Of a stretch of 64,000 bases of DNA, positions 33,652 to 42,614 are shown piece by piece. Source of the stretch: Actinoallomurus vinaceus (GTDB taxonomy: Bacteria; Actinomycetota; Actinomycetes; Streptosporangiales; Streptosporangiaceae). The notes under the pieces were generated by a model, which saw nothing but the letters and a program-made list of their open reading frames with translations, ran no database searches and was not told the DNA's origin. The stretch's first letter is position 1, and the number at the start of each line of letters is the position of its first letter. The stretch covers positions 372,001-436,000 of the forward strand of contig NZ_BAABHK010000003.1 in assembly GCF_039542055.1 (NCBI RefSeq), written 5' to 3'. The translations under genes were made by a program, and so were the position numbers.

Positions 33652-35238
33652 ATGAAGCGCAGCAGTCTCCTGTGGCCGGCGCGGCTGATCCGGGCCGCGG
33701 CCGCGCTCGCACTGGCCACGATGTGGACGTTCGGCACGTCCGCCCCGGCGCTGGCGGGCGAGCCCATCAACGGGTCCGGCTCCACCTGGTCCGCGAACGC
33801 GATCGAGCGCTGGATCTCGAACGTCAAGTCGTACGGCCTCGTCGTCAACTACTCGTCGATCGGTTCCAGCGCGGGCCGGGCGCAGTTCAAGTCGGGCGTG
33901 ACCGACTTCGGCGTCTCGGAGATCCCGTTCGGCGTCACGCCCGGCGAGAATCCGCCGACGCGGTCGTACGCGTACATGCCCGTCGTGGCCGGCGGCACCT
34001 CGTTCCACTACCACATCGAGGTCGGCGGCCGGAAGTTCACGAACCTGAAGCTCAGCGGCGAGACGATCGCGAAGATCTTCACCGGGAAGATCACCAACTG
34101 GAACGATCCGGCGATCACCCACGACAACGGCACGGCCCTGCCCAGCAAGAAGATCATCCCAGTCGTACGGTCCGACGGCTCCGGCACCTCGGCGCAGTTC
34201 ACACTCTGGATGGCGAACCAGTACGCGAGCATCTGGAATCCGTTCTGCCAGCGGTATCTCGGCGGCCAGTTCTGCGGATTCACGTCCAACTACCCGCAGT
34301 TCCCCGGCGCCAAGGCGCTCGCCGGATCGGACGGCCTGTCGAACTTCATCCACGCCAGCTACGGCGACGGCGCCATCGGGTACGTCGAGTACTCCTACGC
34401 GCTGGAGAAGGGCGACCCCGTCGCCAAGGTGCTCAACCACGGCGGTTACTACGTGCTGCCGACCGCGTCCAACGTCGCGGTCGCGCTCACCCAGGCGCGC
34501 ATCAACAGCGACCTGACCCAGAATCTGGGCGGCGTCTACACCTACTCGGACCCGCGGGCCTATCCGCTGTCCAGCTACTCCTACTTCCTGCTGCCCGTCG
34601 GGTCGAATTCCGGGATCAGCACGGGCAAGGGCAACACGCTGTCGAGGTTCGGCGGCTACTTCCTCTGCCAGGGGCAGTCGTACGTGTCCAACATCGGCTA
34701 CTCCCCCCTCACGAAGAACCTCGTCGAGGCCGGGTTCACCCAGATCCGCCGGATCCCGGGCGCCGACGTGTCCAACATCAACCTGGCGACGTGCGGCAAT
34801 CCCACCATGCAGAACGGGCACAACGTCCTGCTGGAGCACGCCCCCTGCCCACCGCCGGAGGACGGTACGCCGGGCGCCCACTGCGGCGGCCAGGCCGCCC
34901 GGCCGAACCAGCCCGGCACCGGCGGCGGTGGCGGCGCTGGATCCGGGGCCGGAGGGGGCACCGGCGCGGGAGCCGGCAACGGGACGGGGGCCGGAGCGGG
35001 GCCGAACGCGCAGACGTCCGCGAACGCCACCGGCATCGACCCGGAGACCGGCCAGCCGTACGGGACCAAGGGCACCGGGACGGACGTCGCGGGCCGGCCG
35101 GTGTCGCTGGACTCCTCCTTCCTCGGCGGCGGCGCGATGACCGTCGTGCTCGGCGCGATCGCCGTGGTCTCCCTGCTGTGCGCCGTGATCGGTCCTCCGG
35201 CCCTGTCCCGCATCATGCGTCGAGGCGGCACGGGCTGA
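33652..35238 (+). CDS. pstS: PstS-type phosphate-binding protein with C-terminal membrane anchor
   Basis: A 528-residue surface binding protein. The signal peptide (about 1-36) ends near APALAGE, and the mature protein begins INGSGSTWSANAIERW, a PstS-type opening. It has YSSIGSSAGRAQFKSGVTDFGVSE, KIFTGKITNWNDP and VVRSDGSGTSAQFTLWM, all anion-binding landmarks of PstS. From about residue 405 a Gly/Ala-rich linker leads to a DPETGQPYG element and a C-terminal helix (about 490-512) with a basic tail. The last part is absent from ordinary PstS and should anchor it to the membrane. No LPXTG-type motif is present. It is the only one of the four PstS-like proteins here with a fully canonical phosphate site. 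Confidence 0.9.
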   Translation: MKRSSLLWPARLIRAAAALALATMWTFGTSAPALAGEPINGSGSTWSANAIERWISNVKSYGLVVNYSSIGSSAGRAQFKSGVTDFGVSEIPFGVTPGENPPTRSYAYMPVVAGGTSFHYHIEVGGRKFTNLKLSGETIAKIFTGKITNWNDPAITHDNGTALPSKKIIPVVRSDGSGTSAQFTLWMANQYASIWNPFCQRYLGGQFCGFTSNYPQFPGAKALAGSDGLSNFIHASYGDGAIGYVEYSYALEKGDPVAKVLNHGGYYVLPTASNVAVALTQARINSDLTQNLGGVYTYSDPRAYPLSSYSYFLLPVGSNSGISTGKGNTLSRFGGYFLCQGQSYVSNIGYSPLTKNLVEAGFTQIRRIPGADVSNINLATCGNPTMQNGHNVLLEHAPCPPPEDGTPGAHCGGQAARPNQPGTGGGGGAGSGAGGGTGAGAGNGTGAGAGPNAQTSANATGIDPETGQPYGTKGTGTDVAGRPVSLDSSFLGGGAMTVVLGAIAVVSLLCAVIGPPALSRIMRRGGTG

Positions 35239-35310
35239 GCCTTCCCTCCGGGCGCTGCCCCCTCGAATAGGGGACGAAAGACGTCCGGCCACCCTGAAAT
35301 ACGTTCGAAT

Positions 35311-35349
35311 CCGGGCGTGTGCGGCGGGATATCCGCCGCACACGCCCGG
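35311..35349 (+). terminator. Terminator of the pstCA-pstS unit
   Basis: Perfect 17-bp arms (CCGGGCGTGTGCGGCGG and its complement) around GATAT lie 73 bases after the PstS-type stop, followed by CGTGTTATTC. It is one of the strongest hairpins in the window and separates the following binding protein into its own transcription unit. Confidence 0.85.
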
Positions 35350-35532
35350 TCGTGTTATTCGGAACATCCGATAATTTGATGGTTACTGGCTAACCACCTG
35401 GACATTTGTTGTTGCCGTATTCAGATCACCGCGTTAATTTCGGCCGGACATTTTGCTGGTGGGCGAATTCCGCAGCCCGGAGAGGACCATCCGGAACCTC
35501 TCTCGTGAGTCCGACTGAAAGGGGACCCGAAA

Positions 35533-36591
35533 ATGCGGATCAGTCACAAGGCGGCCGTGATCATCGGTGCCGTGGCGATGGGCCTGACCTTCGCCGCGTC
35601 GCCGGCCTTCGCCGACCCGCCGTCCGCCCCGGCCACCGGCGACATCGTCGGCACCGGCTCCGACACGACCCAGGACGTGCTGAACGGGCTGTCCGCCGCG
35701 TACGACGCGACCGGCCCGGCCGCCAAGCTCTACTCCTGGGACGCCACGCCCCAGCCCTCGACGATCACCCCGAAGTCGGGCTGCGCGAGCATCAACCGGC
35801 CCGACGGGTCGGGCGCGGGCATCGCGGCGCTGAACAACGACACCGCGGGCTGCCTGGACTTCGCCCGGTCGTCGCGGCCGTCCAACGCCAGTGAGACCAA
35901 CCTGAAGTTCATCCCGTTCGCGAAGGACGCGGTGACCTACGCCGGCACCTCGACCACCACCTCGCACGTCGTGAACGGGCTGAGCATCGGCGACCTGAAG
36001 GACATCTACCTCTGCAACAAGACGAACTGGAACCAGTTCGGCGGCGCGGACGCTCCGATCGTCCCGATCCTTCCCAACCCCAACTCCGGCACCCGGGCGT
36101 TCTTCCTGCAGCAGCTCGGCGGCGGCACGGCGATCAGCCCCGGGGCGTGTGTGATCAACGGCTTCCGCTCGGGAACGACCACGATCATCCAGGAGAACGA
36201 CGCGCGGGAGCTCACGCTGGCGCTCGGCTCGGGCCAGAGCGCGGACGACGCGGTGCTCCCGTTCTCGGTGGCCAAGTTCATCTGGTACGGCCGGCAGACG
36301 CCGGTCGCGGACCAGCGGGGCACGGCGGCGGCCCACAGTGTCAAGGACTCCGGCGGGACCGTCGTCAACCCGATCAACGGCACCGTTCCCAACGAGTCCC
36401 TCAACACCGGCTTCACCTCCACCACGCTGACGCGGAACGTCTTCAACGTCGTCAAGCTCGTGGGCGGCGCCGTGCCGTCGAAGTTCGCTCCGATCTTCAA
36501 CCGGACCGGCTACGTCTGCAGCACGGCGGGGCAGAACGTCGTCGCGAACTACGGGTTCGGGAAACTTCCGACCCTGCAGTGCGGCTACTGA
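35533..36591 (+). CDS. PstS-like secreted binding protein, soluble form
   Basis: A 352-residue exported protein of the periplasmic-binding type II fold. After a signal peptide (about 1-27, ASPAFADPP) it opens with DIVGTGSDTTQDVL, the position of the PstS anion loop. It has DFARSSRPSN and LKDIYLCNKTNWNQFGG, which aligns with the ITNW region of PstS, and PNPNSGTRAFFLQQLGG for the SGT loop. No membrane anchor or lipobox is present, so it is released or held by partners. GAAAGGGGACC precedes the ATG. An inverted repeat TGGTTA-N5-TAACCA at 35380-35396 lies in the AT-rich promoter region. The ligand could be phosphate or another oxyanion. Confidence 0.85.
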   Translation: MRISHKAAVIIGAVAMGLTFAASPAFADPPSAPATGDIVGTGSDTTQDVLNGLSAAYDATGPAAKLYSWDATPQPSTITPKSGCASINRPDGSGAGIAALNNDTAGCLDFARSSRPSNASETNLKFIPFAKDAVTYAGTSTTTSHVVNGLSIGDLKDIYLCNKTNWNQFGGADAPIVPILPNPNSGTRAFFLQQLGGGTAISPGACVINGFRSGTTTIIQENDARELTLALGSGQSADDAVLPFSVAKFIWYGRQTPVADQRGTAAAHSVKDSGGTVVNPINGTVPNESLNTGFTSTTLTRNVFNVVKLVGGAVPSKFAPIFNRTGYVCSTAGQNVVANYGFGKLPTLQCGY

Positions 36592-36634
36592 TCGGTGCGG
36601 CCATTAGTGGCCAGTGCTGAATCGTCTCGCTGAC

Positions 36635-36676
36635 CTGTGGCGGGCCGTCTTTCAGGCGGCCCGCCACAGTTTTCTT
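36635..36676 (+). terminator. Rho-independent terminator
   Basis: Arms CTGTGGCGGGCCG / CGGCCCGCCACAG (13 bp) with a 9-base loop are followed by TTTTCTT, 43 bases after the stop of the binding-protein gene. This is the clearest T-tailed terminator in the locus. Confidence 0.9.
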
Positions 36677-36818
36677 ATCCGGATTCCCGGATCATTTCCA
36701 GCACTGCGCTGCGACGTTCCTCGTACGGCGAATGATCAGCCTTTGGACATCTAACACGCATGTCATTGATTCCGCGACTCGGTGATCACCGGGATCACCG
36801 TTCACAGAAAGGACGCTC

Positions 36819-37817
36819 ATGTTGAAGCGCGTTTCGACGGCGGCCGCGATCGCCTGCGCGGCGGCCGCACTGGCGCTGCCGGCCACACCGGCGGTGGCCG
36901 ATCCGGCGGCGGGCCCGGCGACCAACGACATCGTGGGCGTGGGCGACGCCCACGACCAGAGTGCGCTGACCGCGCTGGCCGGCACCTACAACGGTCAGGC
37001 CACGACCCCGGCGGACAAGCTCGCGTCGTGGGACGCGACCGGTTCCACCACCATCACCCCGAAGGCCGGCTGCGCGCCGATCGAACGACCGCGTACCTCT
37101 TCGGAGGGCATCGCGGCCCTGCAGGCCGACGCCTCCGGGTGTGTCGACTTCGCCCGCTCGGTCCGCCCGGCCGCCGGGGGCGAGGAGTCGCTCGCGTTCA
37201 TGCCGTACGCCTACGACGGCGTGTCCTGGCTGGCCGGCTCCGTCTCCAACGCGCCGGCCGGGCTGAGCACCGCGGACCTGGCCGCCATCTACACCTGCAC
37301 CGCGCGGACGTGGCAGAAGGTCGGCGGCACGTCCACCGCGAAGATCGTCCCGCTGCTCCCGCCGAGCGGATCGGAGCTGCGCGACTTCTTCCTGTCCGCG
37401 ATCGGCGTCACCAAGCCGGGCTCCTGTGTCGGCACCGGCAGGGACGGCACGTCCTTCGGCACGCTCGCGCGCAACGTGATCACACCGGCGTCCGTCCCGG
37501 CGTTCATCCGGCTCGGGCGGTCCTGCCCGGAACTGCGCAAGTACCTGCGCCTGGGCGGGATCAAGACCGACGACGGGTCCGTCGTGGCTCCGGTCAAGAC
37601 CGATCCGGCCGGGCAGGAGGTCTTCAACACCGGGTTCCCGCTGGAGTACCAGCGGCCGGTGTACGCGGTGGCCAAGCGGGACAACGGCGTCCTTCCGGCA
37701 CGCCTGGCGAGCGTCTTCGGCCCGCAGGGCTTCACCTGCTCGGCGGCGGGCCAGGCCGCGGTGGTCGGGCAGGGCTTCGGCTCCCTGTCCCGCGGTGACG
37801 GCTGCGGCAACCCCTGA
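36819..37817 (+). CDS. Diverged paralogue of the PstS-like secreted binding protein
   Basis: A 332-residue exported protein, clearly related to the product of 35533-36591 (shared DIVGxG opening, TITPKxGCA, GIAALxxDxxGCxDFARS, LxxIYxC, FNTGF). The anion-loop positions differ: GTGSDTTQDVL is replaced by GVGDAHDQSAL, and the SGT loop becomes PPSGSELRDFFL. That suggests another ligand or loss of phosphate binding. The signal peptide ends near AVADPA. A palindrome GGTGATCACC at 36781-36790 with a partial repeat GGGATCACCG behind it lies in front of the start; AGAAAGGACGC is the ribosome site. No anchor is present. Confidence 0.82.
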   Translation: MLKRVSTAAAIACAAAALALPATPAVADPAAGPATNDIVGVGDAHDQSALTALAGTYNGQATTPADKLASWDATGSTTITPKAGCAPIERPRTSSEGIAALQADASGCVDFARSVRPAAGGEESLAFMPYAYDGVSWLAGSVSNAPAGLSTADLAAIYTCTARTWQKVGGTSTAKIVPLLPPSGSELRDFFLSAIGVTKPGSCVGTGRDGTSFGTLARNVITPASVPAFIRLGRSCPELRKYLRLGGIKTDDGSVVAPVKTDPAGQEVFNTGFPLEYQRPVYAVAKRDNGVLPARLASVFGPQGFTCSAAGQAAVVGQGFGSLSRGDGCGNP

Positions 37818-37840
37818 CCCGCGCCGGACCACGGGTGCCC

Positions 37841-37868
37841 CTGAGGGCGGTCCCCGCCCCGCCCTCAG
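37841..37868. terminator. Convergent-gene terminator
   Basis: Arms CTGAGGGCGG / CCGCCCTCAG with an 8-base loop lie between two convergent genes. The right arm includes the stop codon of the minus-strand gene. Confidence 0.6.
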
Positions 37869-38797
37869 CGGCCGCGACGGTGTGCCGCGTGCCTCCCCCG
37901 GTGGTTCAGCCGGCCCTGGGTCAGCAGCAGTGACAGGCTGACGAGTAGCACGATGAGCCACGCCACCTGCGCGCAGACCAGCCGGTACACGGTGGGCCCG
38001 AGGCCGAGAGGCGACGCCTCGGCGCGCAGTGTCATCGGCGCGGCGGACGCCGTCCGCCGCGGGACGATCGGCGCCGGGGCGACCAGCGGCAGCCGGGGCT
38101 GACCCGCGGCGATCAGCGGCAGGACGTTCGAGGCGGTCCCCGGCGCGGAGAACCCGGAGGGAAGTCCCGCGCCGGCCGCCCCGCCGGCTCCGGGGCCGAT
38201 CACGGTGATCTCCTGGGATGACGTCCGCACCCCCGCGCGGTCGGCTCTGACGGATGCCGTCACCGTGACCGACCCCGCACCGTGGCCGCCGGAGATCCGC
38301 ACGGAACCCGAGACCGACCGCCCCGCCGAGCCCAGGTCGCCCAGGCCTCCGGGACCCGCGACGCTCGCGCCCGGCGCCGAGAGGGTCACGGCCGCATGGC
38401 GTGCGACGGCTCCGTGAGCGCTCACCCACACCGTGGCCGTCACCGATTCTCCGGGTGCGGCACTGCCCGCGGACAACGACAACCGGATCGACAGTGACGG
38501 CGACGCGCCGCCCGAGGGCAGGGAGGGGTGCGGGCCGGCCGTCACAGTGCCGTTCGACGGAGTCGACGGCGAGGTGGCAGGCGGCGTGGCAGGCGGGGTC
38601 TTCGTCGGCGGAGTGGCCGGCGGCGTCTCGGCAGGGGGTGTGGGCGGCCGGCTCGGATCGGGCGTGGGATCCGAATCCGTGGCGGGCGCGGCCTCCGCGG
38701 CCGCTCCTGCCGGGGGGAGCGCCGCCGCCCCCACCGAGAAAATCGCCGCCGCGCCCAAGCCCACACAAATCGGTTTCGCTCTCGAGCCGAACAGCAC
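37865..38797 (-). CDS. Secreted Pro/Thr-rich protein with C-terminal membrane anchor
   Basis: A 310-residue protein of no named family. A signal peptide (about 9-33) is followed by a Pro/Thr/Ser stretch (about 38-80), then a beta-rich domain with the pattern SIRLSLSAGSAAPGESVTATVWVSAHG and SVTVTASVRADRAGV, resembling bacterial Ig-like or CARDB folds. A C-terminal helix (about 270-290) and the basic tail RHAAHRRGR complete it; no sortase motif precedes the helix. I chose GTG 38797 for its CGGAGG site at 7 bases. It sits on the opposite strand inside the PstS-like locus and is probably a wall-spanning surface protein of the same system, which is inference from position. Confidence 0.72.
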   Translation of the reverse strand: MLFGSRAKPICVGLGAAAIFSVGAAALPPAGAAAEAAPATDSDPTPDPSRPPTPPAETPPATPPTKTPPATPPATSPSTPSNGTVTAGPHPSLPSGGASPSLSIRLSLSAGSAAPGESVTATVWVSAHGAVARHAAVTLSAPGASVAGPGGLGDLGSAGRSVSGSVRISGGHGAGSVTVTASVRADRAGVRTSSQEITVIGPGAGGAAGAGLPSGFSAPGTASNVLPLIAAGQPRLPLVAPAPIVPRRTASAAPMTLRAEASPLGLGPTVYRLVCAQVAWLIVLLVSLSLLLTQGRLNHRGRHAAHRRGR

Positions 38798-39264
38798 GCC
38801 AAAACCTCCGTCGAGTGACCGTGGCCCGGACCAAAATCGCGCCGGGTGCGCATCCGATGCGACCACGTAAGGAGACGCCGCATCAAGCCGGGTTCGCTAC
38901 GCTGTCAGCAGCCGCGCATTGCTCCTTTACCCGCCGTTGGCTGAATGGACGAACCCCGGCGACGGCGGCGGATCCTCCTCGCGTTTCGGCTGCCCACAAA
39001 AGCGCTCAGTTACATCGGCGATCCGTAACGTGTCCCCGCCACTCCGAGCGAAACCCCTCAGTTGGTATTAACCTGCCCCAAGCAGGCGCTTTACCGCTTG
39101 TTTCCGTATGATACGTTTCCAGTACGCCCTCTTATCGCGGCGATGCCATTATTTCCCGCGAGCCGCCTATTACGATCTTGCTGTCAAAACCCCGAAATAC
39201 AAGCGACACCATGCGCCTCCCCCTCGGCGGGTATCGCGAATCATTCAATTGCCCGGAGGTCTCC
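38798..39264. other. 467-base divergent intergenic region
   Basis: I see no gene here. It is AT-richer than its surroundings and must hold promoters for both flanking surface-protein genes. GTTAC-N11-GTAAC (39009-39029), CCTGC-N5-GCAGG (39072-39086) and a -10-like TATGAT (39107-39112) without a good -35 are visible. Confidence 0.4.
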
Positions 39265-41589
39265 GTGTCCACGTTGCCGCCTCGCGGCCCGAGGCCGAGG
39301 CCGAGCGCCCGCCGGCGGGCGATGGCGCTCGTGCTCGCCCTGCTCGGTCTGGTGTCGATCGGCCTGGGCGTTCAGACGCTGGCGGCTCCGTTGCCCCCGG
39401 CGACGGCGGCGTCGTCGGCCGTGACGGTTCCCTGGAAGCTGGGCTCGGTCGACGGCAGCATCACGGTGAGCCAGACGCGAGACCTCGTCTACCAGACGCT
39501 CGACGTGTCGTGGAAAGGGAATTTCCCGCAGACGAGCCCTCAGCCGGAGGCGAAAGACACGCTCAACGCCATGGTGGTCATGCAGTGCCGGGGCACCGAG
39601 CCGAGCCGCGACGACTGTTACTTCTTCAACCGCGAGTACTGGTCCATCGACCAGGACGGCAACCTCCAAAGCGGTCACTCCGACTTTCGGGACGCCAAGG
39701 GCAACCCTCTCGTGGTCTATCAGCTCAACCCCTCATCGAATGAGGTCTACGGCATCACGGGTGCCGATGGCGGCGGGCGCGCGACCATGGAGATCCGCAC
39801 GGCTACGCAGTTGCCGGAATTGGGCTGCACCCGTAAGACCGATGCGAAGGGCACGGAGGTGCCCGCCTGCTCCCTCGTCATCGTGCCCACATTGGGCTAC
39901 CTGGACGGCTCTTTCAACGACGATCCGGGATCGGACGCCTTCAGCTCGTACAACTGGGACCACAAGGTGGTCGTGCCGCTGTCATTCGCCCCTACGCCGT
40001 CCATGTGCTCGCTGCGCAATCCCGACACCACCGTCGAGGGCGGGACGGCGGCCCAGCGCGTGATGGAGGCCTGGCAGCCGAAGCTGTGCAGCCAGAAGAA
40101 CCGGGTCGACGTGGCCTACAACCGGAACGGTGAGCCGCAGGCCCGTGATCTGTTCAAGAACGGCGCGGCCGACGCCGCGCTGACGATACGGCCCCTGGGC
40201 GGCGACGTGACCCGGGCGCACACGTACGCGCCCCTCGCGATCTCGGGCTTCGGCATCGGGTTCCTCCTCGACGACGCGAACGGGCATCAGGTCACCGGGC
40301 TGAACCTCAACGCGCGACTGCTGGCCAAGGTCCTCACCCAGTCCTACGGCGTACGGAGCAACAATCCGGCGACGACGGGCAACCCGACGAACTTCGGATC
40401 GGATCCGGAGCTGCGCGCGCTGAACCCGGGACTGCCGGAACGGGCCGGCAACCTCGGCAACCCCATCCTGCTCGGCGGGGGCACCGACCTGCTCTGGGAC
40501 CTGACCCGCTGGATCGGCTCCGACGCTGACGCGCGCGCGTTCCTCGACGGCAGGCCCGACCCGTGGGACATGCACGTGAGCACGTACTACAAGGGGATCA
40601 CCCTGCCCGAGGACACGCTCGAACTACGCGACGGCCTGACGGACAAGGTCGGCACCTGCACGTACGCTCCCGTCCAGGACAAGTACCCGACCGCGTCGTC
40701 GGTGGGAGCCGTCGCCCAGGCGCTGATCGGCCGCCTCCCGCTGACCCGTCTCGGCCCGGCGACCGACCCGAGCACCGGGGCCTGCACCCAGGGTGCGGAC
40801 ACCGCGCAGTCGATCGGCGGACGCTTCCTGCTCGGGCTCCTGGACACCAGTGAGGCCGTCCCGCTGAACATCCCTATGGCCAAGGTGAAGAACCCCCGCG
40901 GCGCCTTCGTCGCTCCGACGCCCGCCGCGATGACCTCGGCGGTCGGCGCGATGGTGACCGGCAGCGACAAGATCACCAAGAGCGTCGACTTCGGCCGGCT
41001 GCCCGCCGACGCCTACCCGCTGACCAACGTCACCTATTCCGCCGTGCCGACGTCGGGGCTGACCTCGGCCAAGGCGAACGCGCTCGGCACCTTCCTCGAC
41101 CACGCCGCGGGCGCGGGCCAGGTGCCGGGCACCCAGCTCGGTGACCTGCCCGCCGGCTACCTCCCGCTGTCCTCCGCCATGAAGGCGCAGACCAGGGCGG
41201 CGGCGGCCGCGGTACGGAAGGCCGTGGCCAAGGCGCCCAAGCCCAGCCCCAGCCACAGCCATCACTCCGGCTCCGGCTCCGGTTCGGGTTCGGGCGCTGG
41301 CGGCGGCTCCGGGCCCCTGACCGCCGGCTCGGCGACGCCCACGACGACATCCGCGACGACGGCCTCCCCGACGGGGGCCGCGCAGCATCCCGGGCCTTCG
41401 ATCACACCGGCGCGGTACTCCCTCGCCCGGCGCGGACGGCCCACCGTCGCCTCGTCGCTGCGGTTCGCGCTGCCGGTCCTCCTCGGCCTCGGCCTGCTGG
41501 CCGGGGCGGCGAGTCTGGTCGTCCGCGACCTCCGGCGGCCCGGGAGCCTGCTGAGGGCCGCCCTGGCGCGGGTTCCGGGGCGCTCGTGA
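39265..41589 (+). CDS. Large anchored PstS-like surface protein
   Basis: A 774-residue exported protein with N-terminal signal/anchor (about 19-45). The first about 250 residues are a beta-rich region with paired Cys, of no family I recognise. A region about 265-680 has a PstS-like pattern: AADAALTIRPL, TYAPLAISGFGIGFLLDDANGHQVTGLNLNARLLAKVLTQSYG, and YPLTNVTYSAVPTSGLTSAKANALGTFLDHAAGAGQ near its end, which match the core and the last helices of PstS. A Lys/Pro, His/Ser/Gly linker and a C-terminal helix (about 730-755) with a basic tail anchor it. GTG 39265 has GGAGG at 6 bases. It overlaps the pseudosortase start by 4 bases, so the two are co-translated and probably partners. Confidence 0.8.
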   Translation: MSTLPPRGPRPRPSARRRAMALVLALLGLVSIGLGVQTLAAPLPPATAASSAVTVPWKLGSVDGSITVSQTRDLVYQTLDVSWKGNFPQTSPQPEAKDTLNAMVVMQCRGTEPSRDDCYFFNREYWSIDQDGNLQSGHSDFRDAKGNPLVVYQLNPSSNEVYGITGADGGGRATMEIRTATQLPELGCTRKTDAKGTEVPACSLVIVPTLGYLDGSFNDDPGSDAFSSYNWDHKVVVPLSFAPTPSMCSLRNPDTTVEGGTAAQRVMEAWQPKLCSQKNRVDVAYNRNGEPQARDLFKNGAADAALTIRPLGGDVTRAHTYAPLAISGFGIGFLLDDANGHQVTGLNLNARLLAKVLTQSYGVRSNNPATTGNPTNFGSDPELRALNPGLPERAGNLGNPILLGGGTDLLWDLTRWIGSDADARAFLDGRPDPWDMHVSTYYKGITLPEDTLELRDGLTDKVGTCTYAPVQDKYPTASSVGAVAQALIGRLPLTRLGPATDPSTGACTQGADTAQSIGGRFLLGLLDTSEAVPLNIPMAKVKNPRGAFVAPTPAAMTSAVGAMVTGSDKITKSVDFGRLPADAYPLTNVTYSAVPTSGLTSAKANALGTFLDHAAGAGQVPGTQLGDLPAGYLPLSSAMKAQTRAAAAAVRKAVAKAPKPSPSHSHHSGSGSGSGSGAGGGSGPLTAGSATPTTTSATTASPTGAAQHPGPSITPARYSLARRGRPTVASSLRFALPVLLGLGLLAGAASLVVRDLRRPGSLLRAALARVPGRS

Positions 41590-42527
41590 CCACCCTCGTC
41601 GCGTCGCAGCACGGTCCCGAGGGCTCCGGCGAGAAGGCGCCGGAGCCCGTCGCGCCCGGGCCCGAGCAGGCCCCTCGGGAGGCGCCGAGCCAGCCGGCGC
41701 GGCACGACGTCGCGGTCTCCGCCCTGGGACTGCTGTCGCTGCTGTTCCTCGGGTTCGTGGTCTACCTGCTCGCCTTCTCCGGCATCTCACAGAGCCGCGC
41801 GCAGAGCGTCATGTACAAGAACTTCCGCCACCGGCTCGCCCAGGCCACGGCGCCGGTCGGGCCGGTCACCCGGACCGGGGGGCGGCTGCCTTCCGGCACC
41901 CCCATCGCCGTGCTCGACATCCCGGGCCTGAGGCTTCGCCAGGTCGTCGTCGAGGGCACCGCGTCCGGCGACCTGATGAACGGTCCGGGCCACCGCCCGG
42001 CGACCGCCTTTCCCGGCCAGCCGGGAGTCGCGGTGATCACGGGCCGGCGCGCCGCGTACGGCGGGCCGTTCCGGACCATCGACGCCCTGCGCCCCGGCGA
42101 TCCGCTCACCGTCTACACCGGTCAGGGCATGGTGCCCTACCGGGTCGAGCGGGTCCGCCACGACACCGATCCGCTGCCGCAGCCGGTCGGTGCCGGCGGG
42201 GCGCGGCTCATCCTGGCCACCGCCGACGACCCGCTGTGGCCCACGAAGGCGATCTACGTCGACGCCTGGCAGACCAGCCCGGTACAGCAGACGGCCGGGT
42301 CGCCGTCGGTGGAGGCCGACGCGGACAAGACCATGGCGAGTGACCCGGCGGCGCTGCTGCCGCTGGTGCTGTGGTCGCAGGCTCTCGCCCTACTGGCGCC
42401 GGCCATCACCTGGTCGCGCGTCCGGTGGGGGCGATGGCAGACCCACCTGGCCGCGATCCCGCTCCTCGCGGCCGTGGTGTGGAACGTCTATGAGAACACC
42501 GCCCGACTGCTGCCGAATGTGCTGTGA
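41586..42527 (+). CDS. Sortase-fold membrane protein lacking catalytic residues (pseudosortase)
   Basis: A 313-residue protein with one membrane helix near 44-64, a class E-like sortase domain (about 100-230) and two more hydrophobic segments at the C terminus (about 256-275 and 287-302). The framework is well kept: IAVLDIPGLRLRQVVVEGTASGDLMNGPGH and AAYGGPFRTIDALRPGDPLTVYT. The catalytic His is Arg154 (ITGRRAAYGG instead of the usual GHR), the catalytic Cys is Ala213 (LILATADDP instead of TxTTC), and the expected Arg is replaced near Lys221. It cannot be a working transpeptidase. Overlap with the anchored PstS-like gene suggests it binds or scaffolds that protein. Confidence 0.87.
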   Translation: MTTLVASQHGPEGSGEKAPEPVAPGPEQAPREAPSQPARHDVAVSALGLLSLLFLGFVVYLLAFSGISQSRAQSVMYKNFRHRLAQATAPVGPVTRTGGRLPSGTPIAVLDIPGLRLRQVVVEGTASGDLMNGPGHRPATAFPGQPGVAVITGRRAAYGGPFRTIDALRPGDPLTVYTGQGMVPYRVERVRHDTDPLPQPVGAGGARLILATADDPLWPTKAIYVDAWQTSPVQQTAGSPSVEADADKTMASDPAALLPLVLWSQALALLAPAITWSRVRWGRWQTHLAAIPLLAAVVWNVYENTARLLPNVL

Positions 42528-42614
42528 GGACATGGGCTGATCCTCGACCCTCTCACGGGATTTCTTTTGCGGCGGCGACCGGCGCGGGTAGCGAATTCAT
42601 TGAGGGAGACGTAA

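Noticed and set aside
35380..35396. TGGTTA-N5-TAACCA as an iron-box (DtxR/IdeR) site before a PstS-like gene
   Set aside because: The half-sites match, but the centre is two bases longer than in the GGTTA-N3-TAACC core and the flanking TTA/TAA are missing.
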